64,000 bases of DNA, from assembly GCA_947579605.1 (NCBI GenBank), contig OX388319.1, positions 2,666,001 to 2,730,000 on the forward strand, written 5' to 3'. Shown one piece after another: positions 9,891 through 21,196 of this stretch (within the stretch, counting starts at the first letter, position 1; each line of letters begins with the position of its first letter). A model generated the notes under the pieces. It did not search any database. It saw only the letters and a list, made by a program, of their open reading frames with translations, and was not told the origin of the DNA. The DNA is from Athripsodes cinereus. Its lineage: Eukaryota; Arthropoda; Insecta; Trichoptera; Leptoceridae. The position numbers and the translations under genes were made by a program.

Positions 9891-10009
9891 TGAGTAAAGA
9901 AGACATACCAGTGAAAGCGCAAGATGAAAAGTGAAAAAAAGACATGTTCACTTTCGATGAATAGCTTTGATTCTTTCACTTTATGTAGACAATCATCCAA
10001 AGTGAAAAA

Positions 10010-12200
10010 AATGTGAATGCCTCTTTAGGTACTGTAGTACGTAGTGATACATACGTAACGGTTGTATCGCCCACACGGGACCGCTAAATATCTACGAGAT
10101 TACACCGCAGTAAATAATTGACTGCCAGAATGCGGGATACTACGATAATAATATAATTGAGTCGGAGCGCGAGTCTTCAAAATACGTATATATATATATA
10201 TGGACAATTTGTAAAGCGCCGTTTACTCATAACATGACCTCAAGGGCGCCGATAAGTAAGTACAATATCAGAAAACTAAATGCTGTACAAATGCTTTTAT
10301 TAAAACCACATAATTCCATACGAAACACCATACCGGCGTGTATCCTACATTTTATGGACTCTTTCTCACATTTTTTATAAAAATATATCATTTTTACATT
10401 TGTATAAACGTAATTGGACATTTGTTGAAGTTCTTGTCAAGGTTTTAAGCGATTAACCTTACTTTTTTTGCCAACCTATGTGTCAAAATGCCGAAAAATG
10501 GTGCCTCACTTTATTGCAATGAAAATACATACGAGTGCTCCATCTACATAGGTATTTTAAATAAAAATCTATGATTAAAACTTGGGATGTCGACAGTGTA
10601 AATCCGAACAACACATTTAATATTATAAGTCATGCTTTCGTCAGCGGACTAACTGCATATTTTTAATAAATAAATAGGTATAGGACTTTTTACTAAACCG
10701 CCGTAGAATGTATAAAGAAGATAAAAACTTGTTCTTATTTCATTATAAATTTCTCCTACTTGAGCACCGATACAGTGACTCCTTACAATCATTAATAATA
10801 GGTAAATAATATGAACTGTTGTGCTGTAAGAGTGCTGTTTCAAAATTGCACTCATAAACAAAACTGTCTGCTATTTCGAGACCGGAATATTTGCTCAACA
10901 AAATAGACATTAAATATCCGAATCATTTCATTGGAGTAAGTTACTCTTGTATGTACCAATCTCCACTCAAAATGTTTTGAAAGGAGTCTAGGACAGATAA
11001 TGTAAGTAGAGTATAATTTTCAAGTATGGTCTGTGTTGATATTTGGATTGTAATAACAACAGTAAGAAGTGCGCTTAGAGAAGCATTCAATGGACGAACG
11101 AATACATGGATGTGAAAGGAAGTAATGATGTATTAGGAGTTCAGAAGTCAATGAGGGTGATCGTCTTGTTTACATTCCAGTGTTTGACTAGATGTTGAAA
11201 CAGTGTGAGAAGTGTAGTATCTATGTTATTGATGTGAAATTCAACCGCTAAATTGTACAAATGGCTTGTGTGTTTATTTCATGTACCAAATAAGTCCACT
11301 GAATACCCCACATGTGTATGTGAGCTATCGTGATGGTTAAAAATTATAGGAACCCAACTATTTTTTTTTTCCTGGCAATATTCATTATCAGGAAAAAAAA
11401 TTGTGCCAGACGAGGTAAAACGTCATGTCACAAGAACAGCGCAATGCAAAAAAAACTGGGAAAATTTGGGAAACCAGAAAGATTTGTGTTCAGACATGAG
11501 CCAGCCATAGTATCGCTTTATTAGTATCACAAATCTTTGCAACAAATACCATTAGAGTCATCTTGAGTAACAATTTAATATTTCTATCGATCAGGAGAAC
11601 ATAACCTGCTATGTAAAAATAAGTTAAGAAAAACATACCATGACATTTTCAGGAAAATTGTTAACAGAATAACAATTTTCTTAGTGCGATATAAAAATCC
11701 TTCTGGAAAATAACGTAATATACCTATATTATATTAAATAAGAATTTCTCACACAGACAGCTATGGCGTCTGTTTGAAAATTATTAGATACCTATCTCTC
11801 TCTCTACACGAAGAAAAATAAAATTTAATATTTTTATACCACACAAGTCTGGACAGGTTGTGAAGTGTATTAGGAGCGAATAATAATAAAAGTAGAGATG
11901 GATGAAACTGCTTAATATAGATAACGACAAAAACGCTATTTAAAAAGCTTTTTTAACAAACCTATAATCGTAGCGTTGTACAGGAAGGTTAGGCGTTACT
12001 CCCGATGCCGTCTCAATCTCTTATCTTACTAATATCTTAAAAAGGTCAAATCAATGCTCTTGAAAATGGGATGTCCAACCTTAGGGGTACAAAATATCAC
12101 GAATAAGAGTAGTTTATTGCTTAAAGAAATCTTCAAATTATCAACTTAGTGCCTTATTTACAATAAATATTGATGGTGTGCCTCATGTGGTCTCTTGTGA
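10010..12200. other. Long spacer without recognised feature
   Basis: AT-rich. It has an (AT)n run at about 10187-10201 and short frames up to 70 codons without domain signals. The slightly GC-richer part 10050-10250 shows nothing I can name. No repeat family seen elsewhere in the window occurs here. Confidence 0.35.
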
Positions 12201-12204
12201 CTTT

Positions 12205-12265
12205 TTAAAAAAAAAAGATATATCTGGATTTTGTTATAAACCCAAATACAACCTTGTACACCTTT
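12205..12265 (-). repeat. tRNA-SINE 3' fragment
   Basis: AAAAAAGATATATCTGGA, TTTTGTTATAAACCCAAA and TACAACCTTGTACACCTTT match the 3' quarter of the SINE on the minus strand. The tRNA-like part is absent: a 5'-truncated copy. Confidence 0.7.
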
Positions 12266-13120
12266 TTGCTTGTGTATTTTACTATTTATGAATGTCATGC
12301 ATAAGTTTCGTGTAATGTTCTTTCTTTTACGTAGCTTTTTGTATTTATAATAAAAAATAATAATAAAATACAATTTTATGTCTTCATTATGCTCCTGAAC
12401 GTTGTTATTTATTATTGGTTCTCGCTCCTCGGGAAGTCAATTCTATGTATATGCCGCGTCCTACGACACCAAAATCCCTGTCGTAGAAGCAGGACTTTTT
12501 TGGCTCTATTGATTTCACCTAACATAAAGGTGGATGCCTTTGGTGAGCGTAGGTTACATTTCTTAAAAAAGCACATAGGAATATAATTAAGCTTTCAAAT
12601 AACCCATTGTTATTTGTATAACGACCAACCCTAATAATATAAGTAGGTAACACGGGCAATGCCACGTATCGCATTCTAGAAAAATGTTAGATAGAATAAT
12701 ATACAAAACAAATAATATGAACGAAAAAAGTGGTAATATATTTTTTTACTTTTAAAAAATAACGCCTTTTTCAGGCTTGGCATATGAAATAGTATTAAAA
12801 TATTAGTATAAGAAAAATACAAGATTAAAAACTAAAGAAATCAGTTGCCAGGATTTATTAGTCGACTGCTGGTGAGCATGAAATACGAGTATGATTTTCG
12901 TTTATAAAATTACTATGACTAGTTTTCCGTTTTAAACCATAGGAAAAATACAAGCATTTTGACATGGCTATAGTAATTTAAGTCCTTGAATTGAACTTGT
13001 CATGGCGATAACTCGATCATTAACAAAACTGCGAATGAACGAACTTCAGGAGAAAAAAGTAATCTCTCACGAAATTTATGTAAAAAAAAACACAATTGCT
13101 TAAGTTTTACAACTTTTTAA
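12266..13120. other. AT-rich spacer
   Basis: Nothing I can support as a gene or element. A 65-codon plus frame (12389-12586) has no recognisable features. Confidence 0.35.
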
Positions 13121-13123
13121 TAA

Positions 13124-13200
13124 TAATTTAATTGACCTGGTTTCGGCTTAGAATGACATTGTCAAACCAATGTCGAAAAACAGGTCACTCAATTTTTAAG
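13124..13200. repeat. Short foldback element
   Basis: AATTGACCTGGTTTCGGCTT and its partly inverted partner (TCGAAAAACAGGTCACTCAATT) flank a small loop with GACATTGTC. The GACCTNGGTTTCGACTT theme returns in the larger hairpin at 17855-17976, so the two are related. Confidence 0.5.
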
Positions 13201-13289
13201 AGGTAGTTAAACTTAAATTATTTGTGCTTTTTTTTCAATATAATTTTATTTATATGGAGTTTTATAAAACAAACGTCAACTCAATACAC

Positions 13290-13385
13290 TGCATCTCGTG
13301 AGCGACCTGCATGTTTATTAGTTTCTAGCAGTTAGTTAGTGAATTACCCACTTGTTAGAGATGGCGTGATGGTATATAGAAATAT
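13290..13385 (-). repeat. Decayed AMRF repeat end
   Basis: TGCATGTTTATTAGTTTCTA, then ACCCACTTGTTAGAGATGGC and GTGATGGTAT follow the order of the minus-strand AMRF repeat (TGCATGTTTATTATATGC ... ACCCCACTTGTGGGAT ... GTGATGGTAT). Strongly diverged. Confidence 0.5.
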
Positions 13386-13779
13386 AATATATTATGTGTT
13401 TTTTCCTTTAAATTTTGGGCTATTAATATATTTAGGTACAGAGAACATAACACTGTATTCTATTATTCAGCTAACGAAATTAATATACATGTAATGCTGT
13501 GTGTCCGTTATCTGTTTAGTCAATAGCTGGCTATTATCAGTAATGGCAGCAGTAGCAATATTCTCTATAGCACAGTACAATATCCTATGAATAATATGGT
13601 AACATGAATTATATAACAATATGGACTCATTACGGTGATAAGTGCTCCTTCAGTGGTTATCAACAAAGCGCCGACCGCAAGGAGACCATGTAGTATGCCC
13701 ATTAGTAATCTATCTATCTATAACATCACATTTCCCATCAGTGAAATAGCCAACAGATTAACTAAGTATTAATTGAAAC

Positions 13780-13952
13780 AAGTGTTTCTTTCTATTATAA
13801 ATTATTGATCACGAATGAGACGTCTTTCGACTTATAATGACCTGATAAGTCAAGAGACATCTCTCTCGTGAACAATAACTTATGGTAGAAAGAAACACAT
13901 GTTTCAAATTACCTAATTATGGATTTCTACTACGTGTGCACCGACACAATTA
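13780..13952. repeat. Foldback element with flanking short repeat
   Basis: Arms AAGTGTTTCTTTCTA...GATCACGAATGAGACGTCTT and AGACATCTCTCTCGTGAACA...TAGAAAGAAACACATGTTT are inverted around a central TAATGACCTGATAAGTC. Just after it, 13917-13952 is the reverse complement of a motif at 19498-19552 and 58409-58455 (GTGTCGGTGTTTAGGTAGTAG), so the flank is also repetitive. Confidence 0.6.
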
Positions 13953-13965
13953 ATACATATCTATC

Positions 13966-14104
13966 CGGGTTAGTTGGAAGACATCGCATTTTAGCGATAA
14001 ACTCGCCAATACATTGAATTGTATAAATGATATTTTCTATGTTAATTTGTATTATTGTAAATAATGTAGCTACAGTGAAGAATTAAAATAAAATAAATAA
14101 ATAA
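13966..14104 (+). repeat. LINE 3' end, GGAAGACATCGCATTTTAGCG family
   Basis: GGTTAGTTGGAAGACATCGC, ATTTTAGCGATAAACTCGCC and ACATTGAATTGTATAAATGA, then AGTGAAGAATTAAAATAAAA and (TAAA)n. Similar copies lie at 23162-23300 and 59258-59408. The ATCGC...GCGAT inverted pair before the A-rich tail resembles 3' ends of LINEs common in insects (established in general; the exact family is inference). Confidence 0.65.
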
Positions 14105-14409
14105 ATAAAATACATTTTAATTTTATGTTTATATTCAATACTGTTTTTTTTTTAATAGATACAACAGCTTTCACAATGAATAATACAATAATATACAGTT
14201 AATTATTTACATCGCCAAGTAAATTATCTAAACTATGGACAATTTAACAGCACAATATTTAAAAATAATTATAGAAAGAGGAAGAGGAAGGAAAAGAGAA
14301 GGGAATACAACCTAGTTTAATGTACAATGGTATATCACATAGTAACTTACTTTATACACACAATGTACTGCAGCTATGCCAAAAAATCTAATAACAATTA
14401 ATATAGGTG

Positions 14410-14490
14410 TTAAATGGTTTATTATTCATTATTCACTGTACATTGATTACAAACAATTACACAAAAGGTAAACATTCAAATTAAATACAA
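14410..14490 (-). repeat. LINE 3' end, TGTACATTGATTACAAACAAT family
   Basis: TATTCACTGTACATTGATTA, CAAACAATTACACAAAAGG and TACAATCAAT match 53935-54007 almost base for base. In minus orientation it ends in AATGAATAATAAACC-like A-rich sequence, consistent with a retroelement tail. Confidence 0.55.
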
Positions 14491-14689
14491 TCAATAATCA
14501 ATTATCGCAAAGGCACGATCTCTTCCAACTTACCCAAGTTTATCTTTTTCATCAGTCGGCATTACCTACAGTATGCACCTACGCAACGATTGATCTCAAC
14601 AAAATACGAAAAGGAAAAATCTATCGTTACATAATTATTATATGTTAGCATTCGAACACATAACGAATATGACCGTCACCAAACAAAAC

Positions 14690-14870
14690 TATTTAGTTTA
14701 TTTGGGACACATTCTGGTGTAGGAAGAAAGCGTCTATCTTGGCTGCGATTTATTACAGAACGAACAGGACTCCAGAGTGTTAAGGAGATGTTTTAACTAT
14801 CAGAAGACAGCAAAACCTACGCCAGAGTGATAGCATACATTGAAGAGATCTGAGATGGTATGAGAAGATG
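14690..14870 (+). pseudogene. LINE C-terminal fragment
   Basis: Frame with one stop: YLGHIL-like start, GVGRKRLSWLRFITERTGL, QSVKEMF, stop, LSEDSKTYARVIAYIEEI, stop. The sequence G-V-G-R-x-x-x-S-W-L-R-x-x-x-x-x-T-G matches the copy at 53150-53452. The frame is part of the C-terminal tail of RTE-like LINE proteins. The reverse transcriptase core is not present. Confidence 0.65.
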
Positions 14871-15181
14871 AAAAAAATACATGCGCATGATCCTCCGTGT
14901 CATTAAAACAAGATTTACCTATTCTTAAAGGTAGACTAGGTCGTGGGTTCGATTCTTGGAAAGAACAGAATGTTTCTGCTCGTTTACGAAGTTAAATTGA
15001 TTAGAATAATAAATCTAAAGTGGTTTAAAATCCAAATAATAAAAGATTTAAATAAATAAATAAACAAATTAAAACAATAATTTTATAATGGGTAGAAATT
15101 GTTTTTTTTTCTTTTTTCGATTTCGGTGAATTTGCTATAGTAGCAATGATACCTATAGATGCATAATGTTGTTATTTTTTT

Positions 15182-15360
15182 ATTTTTTTTTATAAAAGAT
15201 ATATCTGGGTTTTTGTTATAAACCCAAATATAACCTTATACACCTTTCACAGTAAGCTAAAAGCTTGTGTCGTGAAAGGGGAGTTTGCCGGCACCTGGGA
15301 TCGAACCCCGGACCCCTTGTTCACAAGGCCGAGACTCTACCTCCAGGCTACCGACGAACT
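15182..15360 (-). mobile_element. tRNA-derived SINE, full length
   Basis: In minus orientation it starts GTTCGTCGGTAGCCTGGAG, has a B box GGTTCGATCCC-like sequence (GGGGTTCGATCCCAGG, plus 15295-15310), the GTGAAAGGTGTATAAGG block and the TTTGGGTTTATAAC hairpin tail, and ends in A-rich sequence. Close to consensus, so relatively young. Confidence 0.88.
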
Positions 15361-15560
15361 CACTCTTGTATGTATACCTGTGTGTATGATGCACTTGATT
15401 ATGTTATACAGTTGAATGTAAGATTATATCTTTTAATAATTTGAAATTTTTATAACAGATGTGAAATGTGATATTTTATTTTGTTTTGTAATATAATTTT
15501 TTGTTAAAGGCAATTGCCGTATATTGAGTAAATAATTTTTTTTTTTTTTTTTTAATTATA

Positions 15561-15830
15561 TTGAAGTACCTAATTCAAATTATGTTATTGTCTGAAAGAA
15601 AGGGTGTGAGGAGGCGCGGGCGTCCGAGAACTACGTGGCTTGATCACGTGGATCAAATTCTTAAGGACGGCCGAGTGTTGAGTAAGAGGAACCGACGTAC
15701 ATGCATAAGAAATTGTACGACGATGGAACAAGCGAAGGTAGTGTGTAAGGATAGATCTATTTAGTGTTCCATTCTCTCTGCCTACCCCGCTTGGGACACG
15801 GTGTGAAGGTATAGTATAGTATAGTAAATT
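15561..15830 (+). pseudogene. TATAG-tailed LINE 3' fragment
   Basis: LSERKGVRRRGRPRTTWLDH, VDQILKDGRVLSKRNRRTC, then EQAKVVCKDR and a stop. Followed by TTCTCTCTGCCTACCCCGCT, TGGGACACGG and GTATAGTATAGTATAG. A clean 5'-truncated copy: the last part of the protein plus the 3' UTR and its pentamer tail. The preceding T run (15538-15553) is unrelated flank. Confidence 0.75.
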
Positions 15831-15839
15831 GTATTCTAC

Positions 15840-17150
15840 AACTTATTATTTAATGAGAAATATATTCCTTTACTTAGTATTAAATGACAGAAGCAACATC
15901 TTATGTAATTTTTAGCACCAAAAAAACATCCTACCTTTTACATTAACTTCCGGTATCTTTCAGTTGTGTTCAAGATTCAGGAACCAAAATTAACAACACA
16001 AAACTCACAGAACAACTTGACATAATAAATGAAGTATTGTTTTTTAGAAAGGATCTAAATTATTCAATTAGTGCAAAGAACATAAGCATTGAAGAGAAAA
16101 ACAAAAAAAAAACATGAAATGTCACTTGAAAAACATAAACAAACCGGAATTTCAAAATGTGTATTTTTGAATAAATTTTATTTTGGTTTTAAAACGACAC
16201 TTACCTACTCGGGACAAAATATTTACTTTTAATTACAAAATTTCATTGAATTCGAAAGCAAACACGATTCACAATATACACTTTTATAGGTTATGTTAGG
16301 GAAATGACAACAAGAATAAAACCTCCACTGAAAATCATGCACATTGGGGATGTTTTCATAAAATTTTCAATGATTTTTCACTCAAACGTATTTGAATAAA
16401 TGCGCACTTAGTTAAAATAAAGTTAATTTGTTTATTTTAAACTAATGACATAAGAAAATCAGCTGTTTTTGATATGTAATAGTAAAAAAATAAACGAGAT
16501 TTTTCCAGCGAAACCGCCATAAACAACAAACACTTTTAGACACGCGCTATTCACTGATGTTTGAAAGCCGAACACTGCCGAAGTTGCTTCGGATTCGGAA
16601 TGAAAACGAACGAACACGAAATACGGAAGCAATCTTCGTTGTGATTGGTCGGGATGGAGGAAGCGAGGGTGCATTGGTAACATACAGGTACAGTCGGTCG
16701 ATAAGCGAACGAAATCGTAGGTAAGTAAGTACTGACATACCTACGAAGTGTGTTTCTTGAAGCAGCTAGCTCTACGACTTTCATATACCTATGCTACGAT
16801 GTAATGTCAATGATCGTAGGGGTTAAGTTAAGAGAAATAATCAATCTCCATCGCTTATCTGCACTGAGTTACGGATTTGTATTTATTTTAATTTCTTTAC
16901 CTTGAGTAAACTTGTTAATACTTTTTAAATCCACGATATTATTTAAAAACACGATAGAACGCAGTGAGGAAAAAACTTGTTCAATTAGTTATGATTTTCT
17001 ATGTTGATAGCTGGTAAACACTATCCACTAGCTTAACATTTGTTTCATATTCTGGTATGGAAATTCAGAGGTCGGAAAAGAAAACTAAAAATGTTAGAAA
17101 TTGATTTTTTTTTATTCTAGATGGATTAATTTTTTAAGACGATATATTTT
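15840..17150. other. Spacer with a CpG-richer segment at 16550-16720
   Basis: Mostly AT-rich and featureless. 16550-16720 is GC-richer with many CG dinucleotides and a GTGATTGGTC (CCAAT-type box, 16638-16647). Three overlapping minus frames cover it, none with a recognisable domain. It could be a promoter or first-exon region of a gene, but no transcription start or splice donor can be assigned with confidence. Confidence 0.3.
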
Positions 17151-17154
17151 ATAA

Positions 17155-17850
17155 AACAAAATTATCACAATCACATCGTTTCCCTTTCAGGGTAGGCAGA
17201 GAGGTTGAGCGTCACTTACTCCTATCTATGTAGGTATACACTTTTCGCATCCATCACCGTCATACAATCTCTCATGCATTCAATGTGCTCAATAGGTGTA
17301 CATCTTGGAGGATCTGGTTTGTATTATGGCCTTGCCATTTGATCCTCAGATGACCACATTTTCGAGCACCATTCCATTCAGGCATAACTATATATTTTCT
17401 TTGTCACTGTGTCCTCAGTATTGATGTACGATGAATATTTAGCAAACCATCGCGTCATCAATCGCGATAATTAAGTCATTCAACAATCGCGACGATTCGT
17501 TTCTCTTCGCCTTTATGAACAGCTGCTGAAGATTGCACGAAATTTGAAATGATTCTGTATAATCGGGTATGTGAAAGTGAATTTAATTACTGAATTACCC
17601 CAATTCAAATACCCAATCAGACATAGGGGTACATTGGTAAAATAATTCTAACAGTACTTACTTATTTGAATTGCATATTTTGTATTTCGAATACTTAATT
17701 CGAAATTAATTTTAAGAGTATTTTGTACAGGTAGGTGCTAGGTATGTAAAATAATAATGTAAATATGGGTGTTACATTTTTTCATGTGTACAATATTTTT
17801 TTTATCAAAATCGATTAATATATTTTCAATGACAAGTAAGAATATGATTT
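17155..17850. other. Unassigned sequence, possibly a decayed retroelement
   Basis: CCTTTCAGGGTAGGCAGAGA and CTCATGCATTCAATGTGCTC stand out as non-random compared with the surrounding AT-rich DNA, but I find no second copy in the window and no coding frame. Listed so the stretch is not blank. Confidence 0.3.
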
Positions 17851-17854
17851 AGAA

Positions 17855-17976
17855 TTTTACTAGTACTCGTAACTTTATTACAGTGACCTAGGTTTCGACT
17901 TGTGATATCGTTTTCCAAACGTTTTTGAAAACGATATCACAAGTCGAAACCAAGGTAAATAAAGTTACTAGTAAAA
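17855..17976. repeat. Foldback element, long hairpin
   Basis: Left arm TTTTACTAGTACTCGTAACT...GGTTTCGACTTGTGATATCG (17855-17915) and right arm GAAAACGATATCACAAGTCG...AAAGTTACTAGTAAAA (17927-17976) are inverted, with a short loop. The left arm is about 10 bases longer. Foldback MITE; no protein. Confidence 0.8.
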
Positions 17977-18169
17977 CTGCAGATAGATCATAATTTTTTT
18001 TTTCATCAATAGATATGGAGTTTTAAAAAATAAATCCCGATAAAAAATTTAAATTTATATAATACTTTCTTTCCTCTTAAAATAACCAAAAACTTTTGGT
18101 TACATTGCTAAAATTGACTATGAAGGAATAAGGGTCTATGAAAGAAGTTCTTTCTCAGACAGAATGGCT

Positions 18170-18320
18170 CTCGACTCAATAAAAAAAAAACAAATTAGGA
18201 AAACAAGAATTACGTGACATCAAATTGAATACGTGGATCAAATTTTCATGGATGGCCGCATGTAGAGTAAGAGAAATCTACGTGCTTGCATCAGAAATTG
18301 CACGAAAGTACTTGGGTAAT
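18170..18320 (+). pseudogene. Very decayed TATAG-tailed LINE fragment
   Basis: ACGTGGATCAAATTTTCATG, GATGGCCGCATGTAGAGTAA and GCTTGCATCAGAAATTGCAC match the DHVDQILKDGRVLSKRNRRAC coding block at the nucleotide level, with many changes. Confidence 0.55.
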
Positions 18321-18514
18321 AAATTTGTCACATTAAAGTGATCAAAACTTTAAAATTCATTGTTTTTCATGGAAAGTGCTGTAAAATGTATTGGTTATTA
18401 ATTTTAAACAATTTTATTTGTAGGTAATAGTTCAGTCTTCTTTCTACTCCACCCCTGCCCCTTCCCACCACTCCTTCACCTTCACCACAACATGTCTGTC
18501 CTTGAAATTAATTT

Positions 18515-18605
18515 ATGTTTAATATTGTTACTGATGATGGAACAAGTAGTTCCGAAAACGTTATAACTAAACGAAGTTATTTTAGTAGAAAATACAAAGA
18601 TTCTT
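18515..18605 (+). repeat. GATGATGG...CCGAAAACG motif repeat
   Basis: CTGATGATGGAACAAGTAGT, TCCGAAAACGTTATAACTAA then AAATACAAAGATTCTTT. The pattern GATGATGG-x-CCGAAACG followed by an AAAGATT tail is frequent in animal intergenic repeats. A similar motif on the other strand is at 48798-48870. Its element class is not resolved here. Confidence 0.4.
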
Positions 18606-18619
18606 TAATTTTTAAATTA

Positions 18620-19072
18620 ACACATGAAGAAGGACGAGAGTGGAATAAATGCAGTGGAGATGCGATCACTGAGAAAAATAGTAGGTAAAACATTGCGTGA
18701 TAGAGTTAGAAATGAGGATATTAGAAGAATGAGTGGATGCAAGAGGACTGTTATGAATAGAATGCGTGTAAATAAATTGAGATGGTTTGCTCATGTGGAG
18801 CAAATGGATGATGTAAGATTGACGAAGAGGGTGTATTTATCTGAAAGAGAGGGTGTGAGAAGGCGCGGACGTCCAAGAACTACGTGGCTTAACCACGTGG
18901 ATCAAATTCTCAAGGACGGTCACGTGTTAAGTAAGAGGAATGGGCGTGCATGTATGAGAAACTGGATGAATGTAGAGGAAGCGAATGAAGTATGTAAGGA
19001 TTGATCGACATGACGTTCCGTTCTCTCTGCCTACCCCACCTGGGACACAGCGTGAGTGTAGTATAGTATATG
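18620..19072 (+). pseudogene. TATAG-tailed LINE 3' fragment
   Basis: Open for 126 codons from 18624: KKDESGINAVEMRSLRKIVG, KTLRDRVRNEDIRRMSGCKR, NKLRWFAHVEQMDD, RRRGRPRTTWLNHVDQILKD, NVEEANEVCKD. The 3' UTR has TTCTCTCTGCCTACCCCACC, TGGGACACAG and GTATAGTATA. Best preserved copy of this C-terminus in the window. The CETWT-like start seen at 4322 is missing, so it is 5' truncated. Confidence 0.75.
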
Positions 19073-19185
19073 TAAAATATATGTTAAACTAAAACCTTAT
19101 TGCTGTATATGTCTTTACAATAAATCAATAAAATAACGTACATAATATGTACATGACTGTGAATATGTTAATATTAAAATTACAG

Positions 19186-19371
19186 CACAGGTACAAAACT
19201 GAAAACTTTATGTTGCAACCGAGTGAATTTGCAAAACTTTCCAGAACTTACGAAAAGTGTAGGCGGATTTGTAGAACTTTCATAACGTGGCTGCACACCG
19301 AACATAGCTTTCCGCTTGCGAGCTTACTGAAGCCTGAAATATTGCATAACGTGAATGGTGAATGCACATAA
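19186..19371 (+). CDS. Putative terminal exon of an unrecognised gene
   Basis: Follows an acceptor ATTAAAATTACAG (19173-19185). An alternative AG is at 19190. The frame reads HRYKTENFMLQPSEFAKLSR, TYEKCRRICRTFITWLHTEH, SFPLASLLKPEI and stops at TAA 19369-19371. Composition (charged residues, four Cys, two Trp/Tyr clusters) is protein-like and unlike the low-complexity frames around it, and it belongs to no LINE motif I know. No upstream exon located; no AATAAA close by. I do not recognise the family. Confidence 0.35.
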   Translation, partial: HRYKTENFMLQPSEFAKLSRTYEKCRRICRTFITWLHTEHSFPLASLLKPEILHNVNGECT

Positions 19372-19439
19372 TTATTATGAAATGTTATAGGAAAAAGCTT
19401 TTTTGTTAATTAATGAATTTATCTATCTTTTCTATCATA

Positions 19440-19552
19440 ACATGTTTCAAAAGTGGGGTAGACAGTGAATTACTTGCATGTAATTAATAATACAAATATT
19501 CACTGTGTCGGTGTTTAGGTAGTAGAATTCCATAGCGAAATAAATAAAACAT
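19440..19552 (+). repeat. AMRF-like scrap plus GTGTCGGTGTTTAGG repeat
   Basis: 19445-19490 has AAGTGGGGTAGACAGTGAAT and TTGCATGTAAT, a decayed AMRF repeat start. 19498-19552 reads TTCACTGTGTCGGTGTTTAG, GTAGTAGAATTCCATAGCGA and AATAAATAA. The latter returns at 58409-58455 and, inverted, at 13917-13952. Confidence 0.5.
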
Positions 19553-19559
19553 TCATTAA

Positions 19560-20460
19560 TACAGATCATTCTCATTACAACTAAATTGAATGTTTTTGTA
19601 GCGGCTAGTTACACCATCTACCCATTAACATTAAATTCGTTTCAAAATTTTAAAACAAGATCAGTTTTTGATCATAACAAAAAATAGCACCATTGGATTT
19701 TTTTTATTATTCATTCATTTTCCATCACTGTTTTTTGATTATCGTGTAAAACTTGTAAATATTATAAGTTTAAATACACGCATATTTTTCTATAGGAGTT
19801 TTTACTTAAAGTTCGTTCAACTTTTTAAACTTTGTATGAGTAGTTTTGCAATTTACATGATAGGAAACCCGAAATTATACGAATAAATGTGGAATAGTTC
19901 TTCTATAAAAATAAACTATTATTTATATTCGCGAAAAGGCACATAAATTCATTAGTACTTAAAATAATTTAAAGACCATATCCAATTGTATATTTGAAAC
20001 GTATTGAAATTGTTTTTTTTTTCAATTTTATTTTATAGGTATGTAAGAAAGTGCCTAGGTACTTACCTTAGTTGTTACTTTGTTAGATTATTTTAATTTT
20101 AAAATAAGTACCTAGGCACTTCCCTTAGTAGTTAGATTATTTTTATTTTGAATTTTTGAATTTGTTCCATTTCATTATTTTGTTTAAATTGATATTTTAT
20201 GAAGATGGATTTTGACAAGGAATGAAAACAATATGTAATGAAAGATAGAATAAAATAACATAATTTGTCATTTCTCTGGTTTTGATGAAACCAAATTATG
20301 TTTACAAACGTATTCATAGATATAATTTAATTATATTAACGTATTTATCAAAAAAATGTGTTTGTGTTTTTTTTTATATTCCATTATAGGTACAATATGG
20401 TAAATTGTGTGATGTGTGTGATATTCTTTGTTGATAAGTTTAGTCGAATTTTTTTAATAT
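19560..20460. other. AT-rich spacer
   Basis: No gene supported. It has a small inverted pair AAGTGCCTAGGTACTTAC / AAGTACCTAGGCACTTC (20050-20125) of unknown origin. Confidence 0.35.
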
Positions 20461-20464
20461 TACT

Positions 20465-20640
20465 AAAAACTTTGTAATCCCTCAAAGCACAAGCTCTGCT
20501 CAGTTTTGAGGGTAAAATTAGATATTATAAAAATTGTATAATATTGTGTTTATTCTATGTACATATATGTTATATTAATGTGTTTATTATTGTCATAATA
20601 AAAATATTTGAATTTGAAATTGTTTTAGAGTAACTATGTA
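20465..20640 (+). repeat. LINE-like 3' end with hairpin, followed by copy 1 of a 66-bp direct repeat
   Basis: TCCCTCAAAGCACAAGCTC then CAGTTTTGAGGG forms a stem-loop. The same structure with compensating changes (CCCCAAAGCACGAGCTACGC...TTTTGGGG) is at 57636-57665, and both are followed by about 100 bases ending in AATAAAnATTTTTATT-like sequence. Positions 20575-20640 recur at 21118-21184. Confidence 0.6.
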
Positions 20641-21117
20641 TTTTTTTTTTTTTACGCGGCGGCAGAATTGCCATCCACACTTCTCAGCATTATACAACCA
20701 GATAAGTCTCCATATGATCAGTCATGGTCACACAAAAACTTAACAGTCTAATGCCGAGAAAAATTCACCTATCCAGATATACAGGATATCAAAGGATTAG
20801 GCTCAAAACGCGGGATCAAAATACCAGCATTGTGCCTGAAATATCTGTGTTCAAAAACTTTTTTACAATATTACAAGTGTTTATTATAATAGATTTTTGA
20901 ATTTTAATATACAAATTAACCGGTAAATCTAATTTTTGTAAATTATTTATTAAAGATTTCGGAGTTACCCCTGTAGCTGACATGACTAAAGGTATTATAT
21001 AGGTAAACGGATCTAGAATGCCAAATATTTTTTATTTCTCCTGCTAGTTCTGTATATTTACGTATTTTTTCTGCGACGGTTGTTTGTATATTATGTGTAT
21101 TTGGAACAGCGATGTCT
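20641..21117 (-). mobile_element. 5'-truncated LINE with poly(A) tail and long target duplication
   Basis: Starts on the plus strand with 13 T, the poly(A) tail of a minus-strand insertion. On the minus strand, near its 5' end, the frame reads DIAVPNTHNIQTTVAEKIRK, YTELAGEIKNIW and a broken continuation. This resembles the C-terminal domain that follows the reverse transcriptase in a LINE family common in animals (DIAIP-x-x-H-N ... KYxELAxEIKxxW). 66-bp direct repeats (20575-20640 and 21118-21184) abut both ends, as expected for a target-site duplication. The coding part is truncated and has stops. Confidence 0.7.
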
Positions 21118-21196
21118 ATTAATGTGTTTATTGTTGTCATAATTAAAATATTTGAATTTGAAATTGTTTTAGAGTAACTATGTATAAATTATTATA

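Noticed and set aside
16459..16784. Three overlapping minus frames of 63-77 codons
   Set aside because: They overlap one another in different frames and have no domain; the CpG-richer DNA is noted only as a possible promoter.
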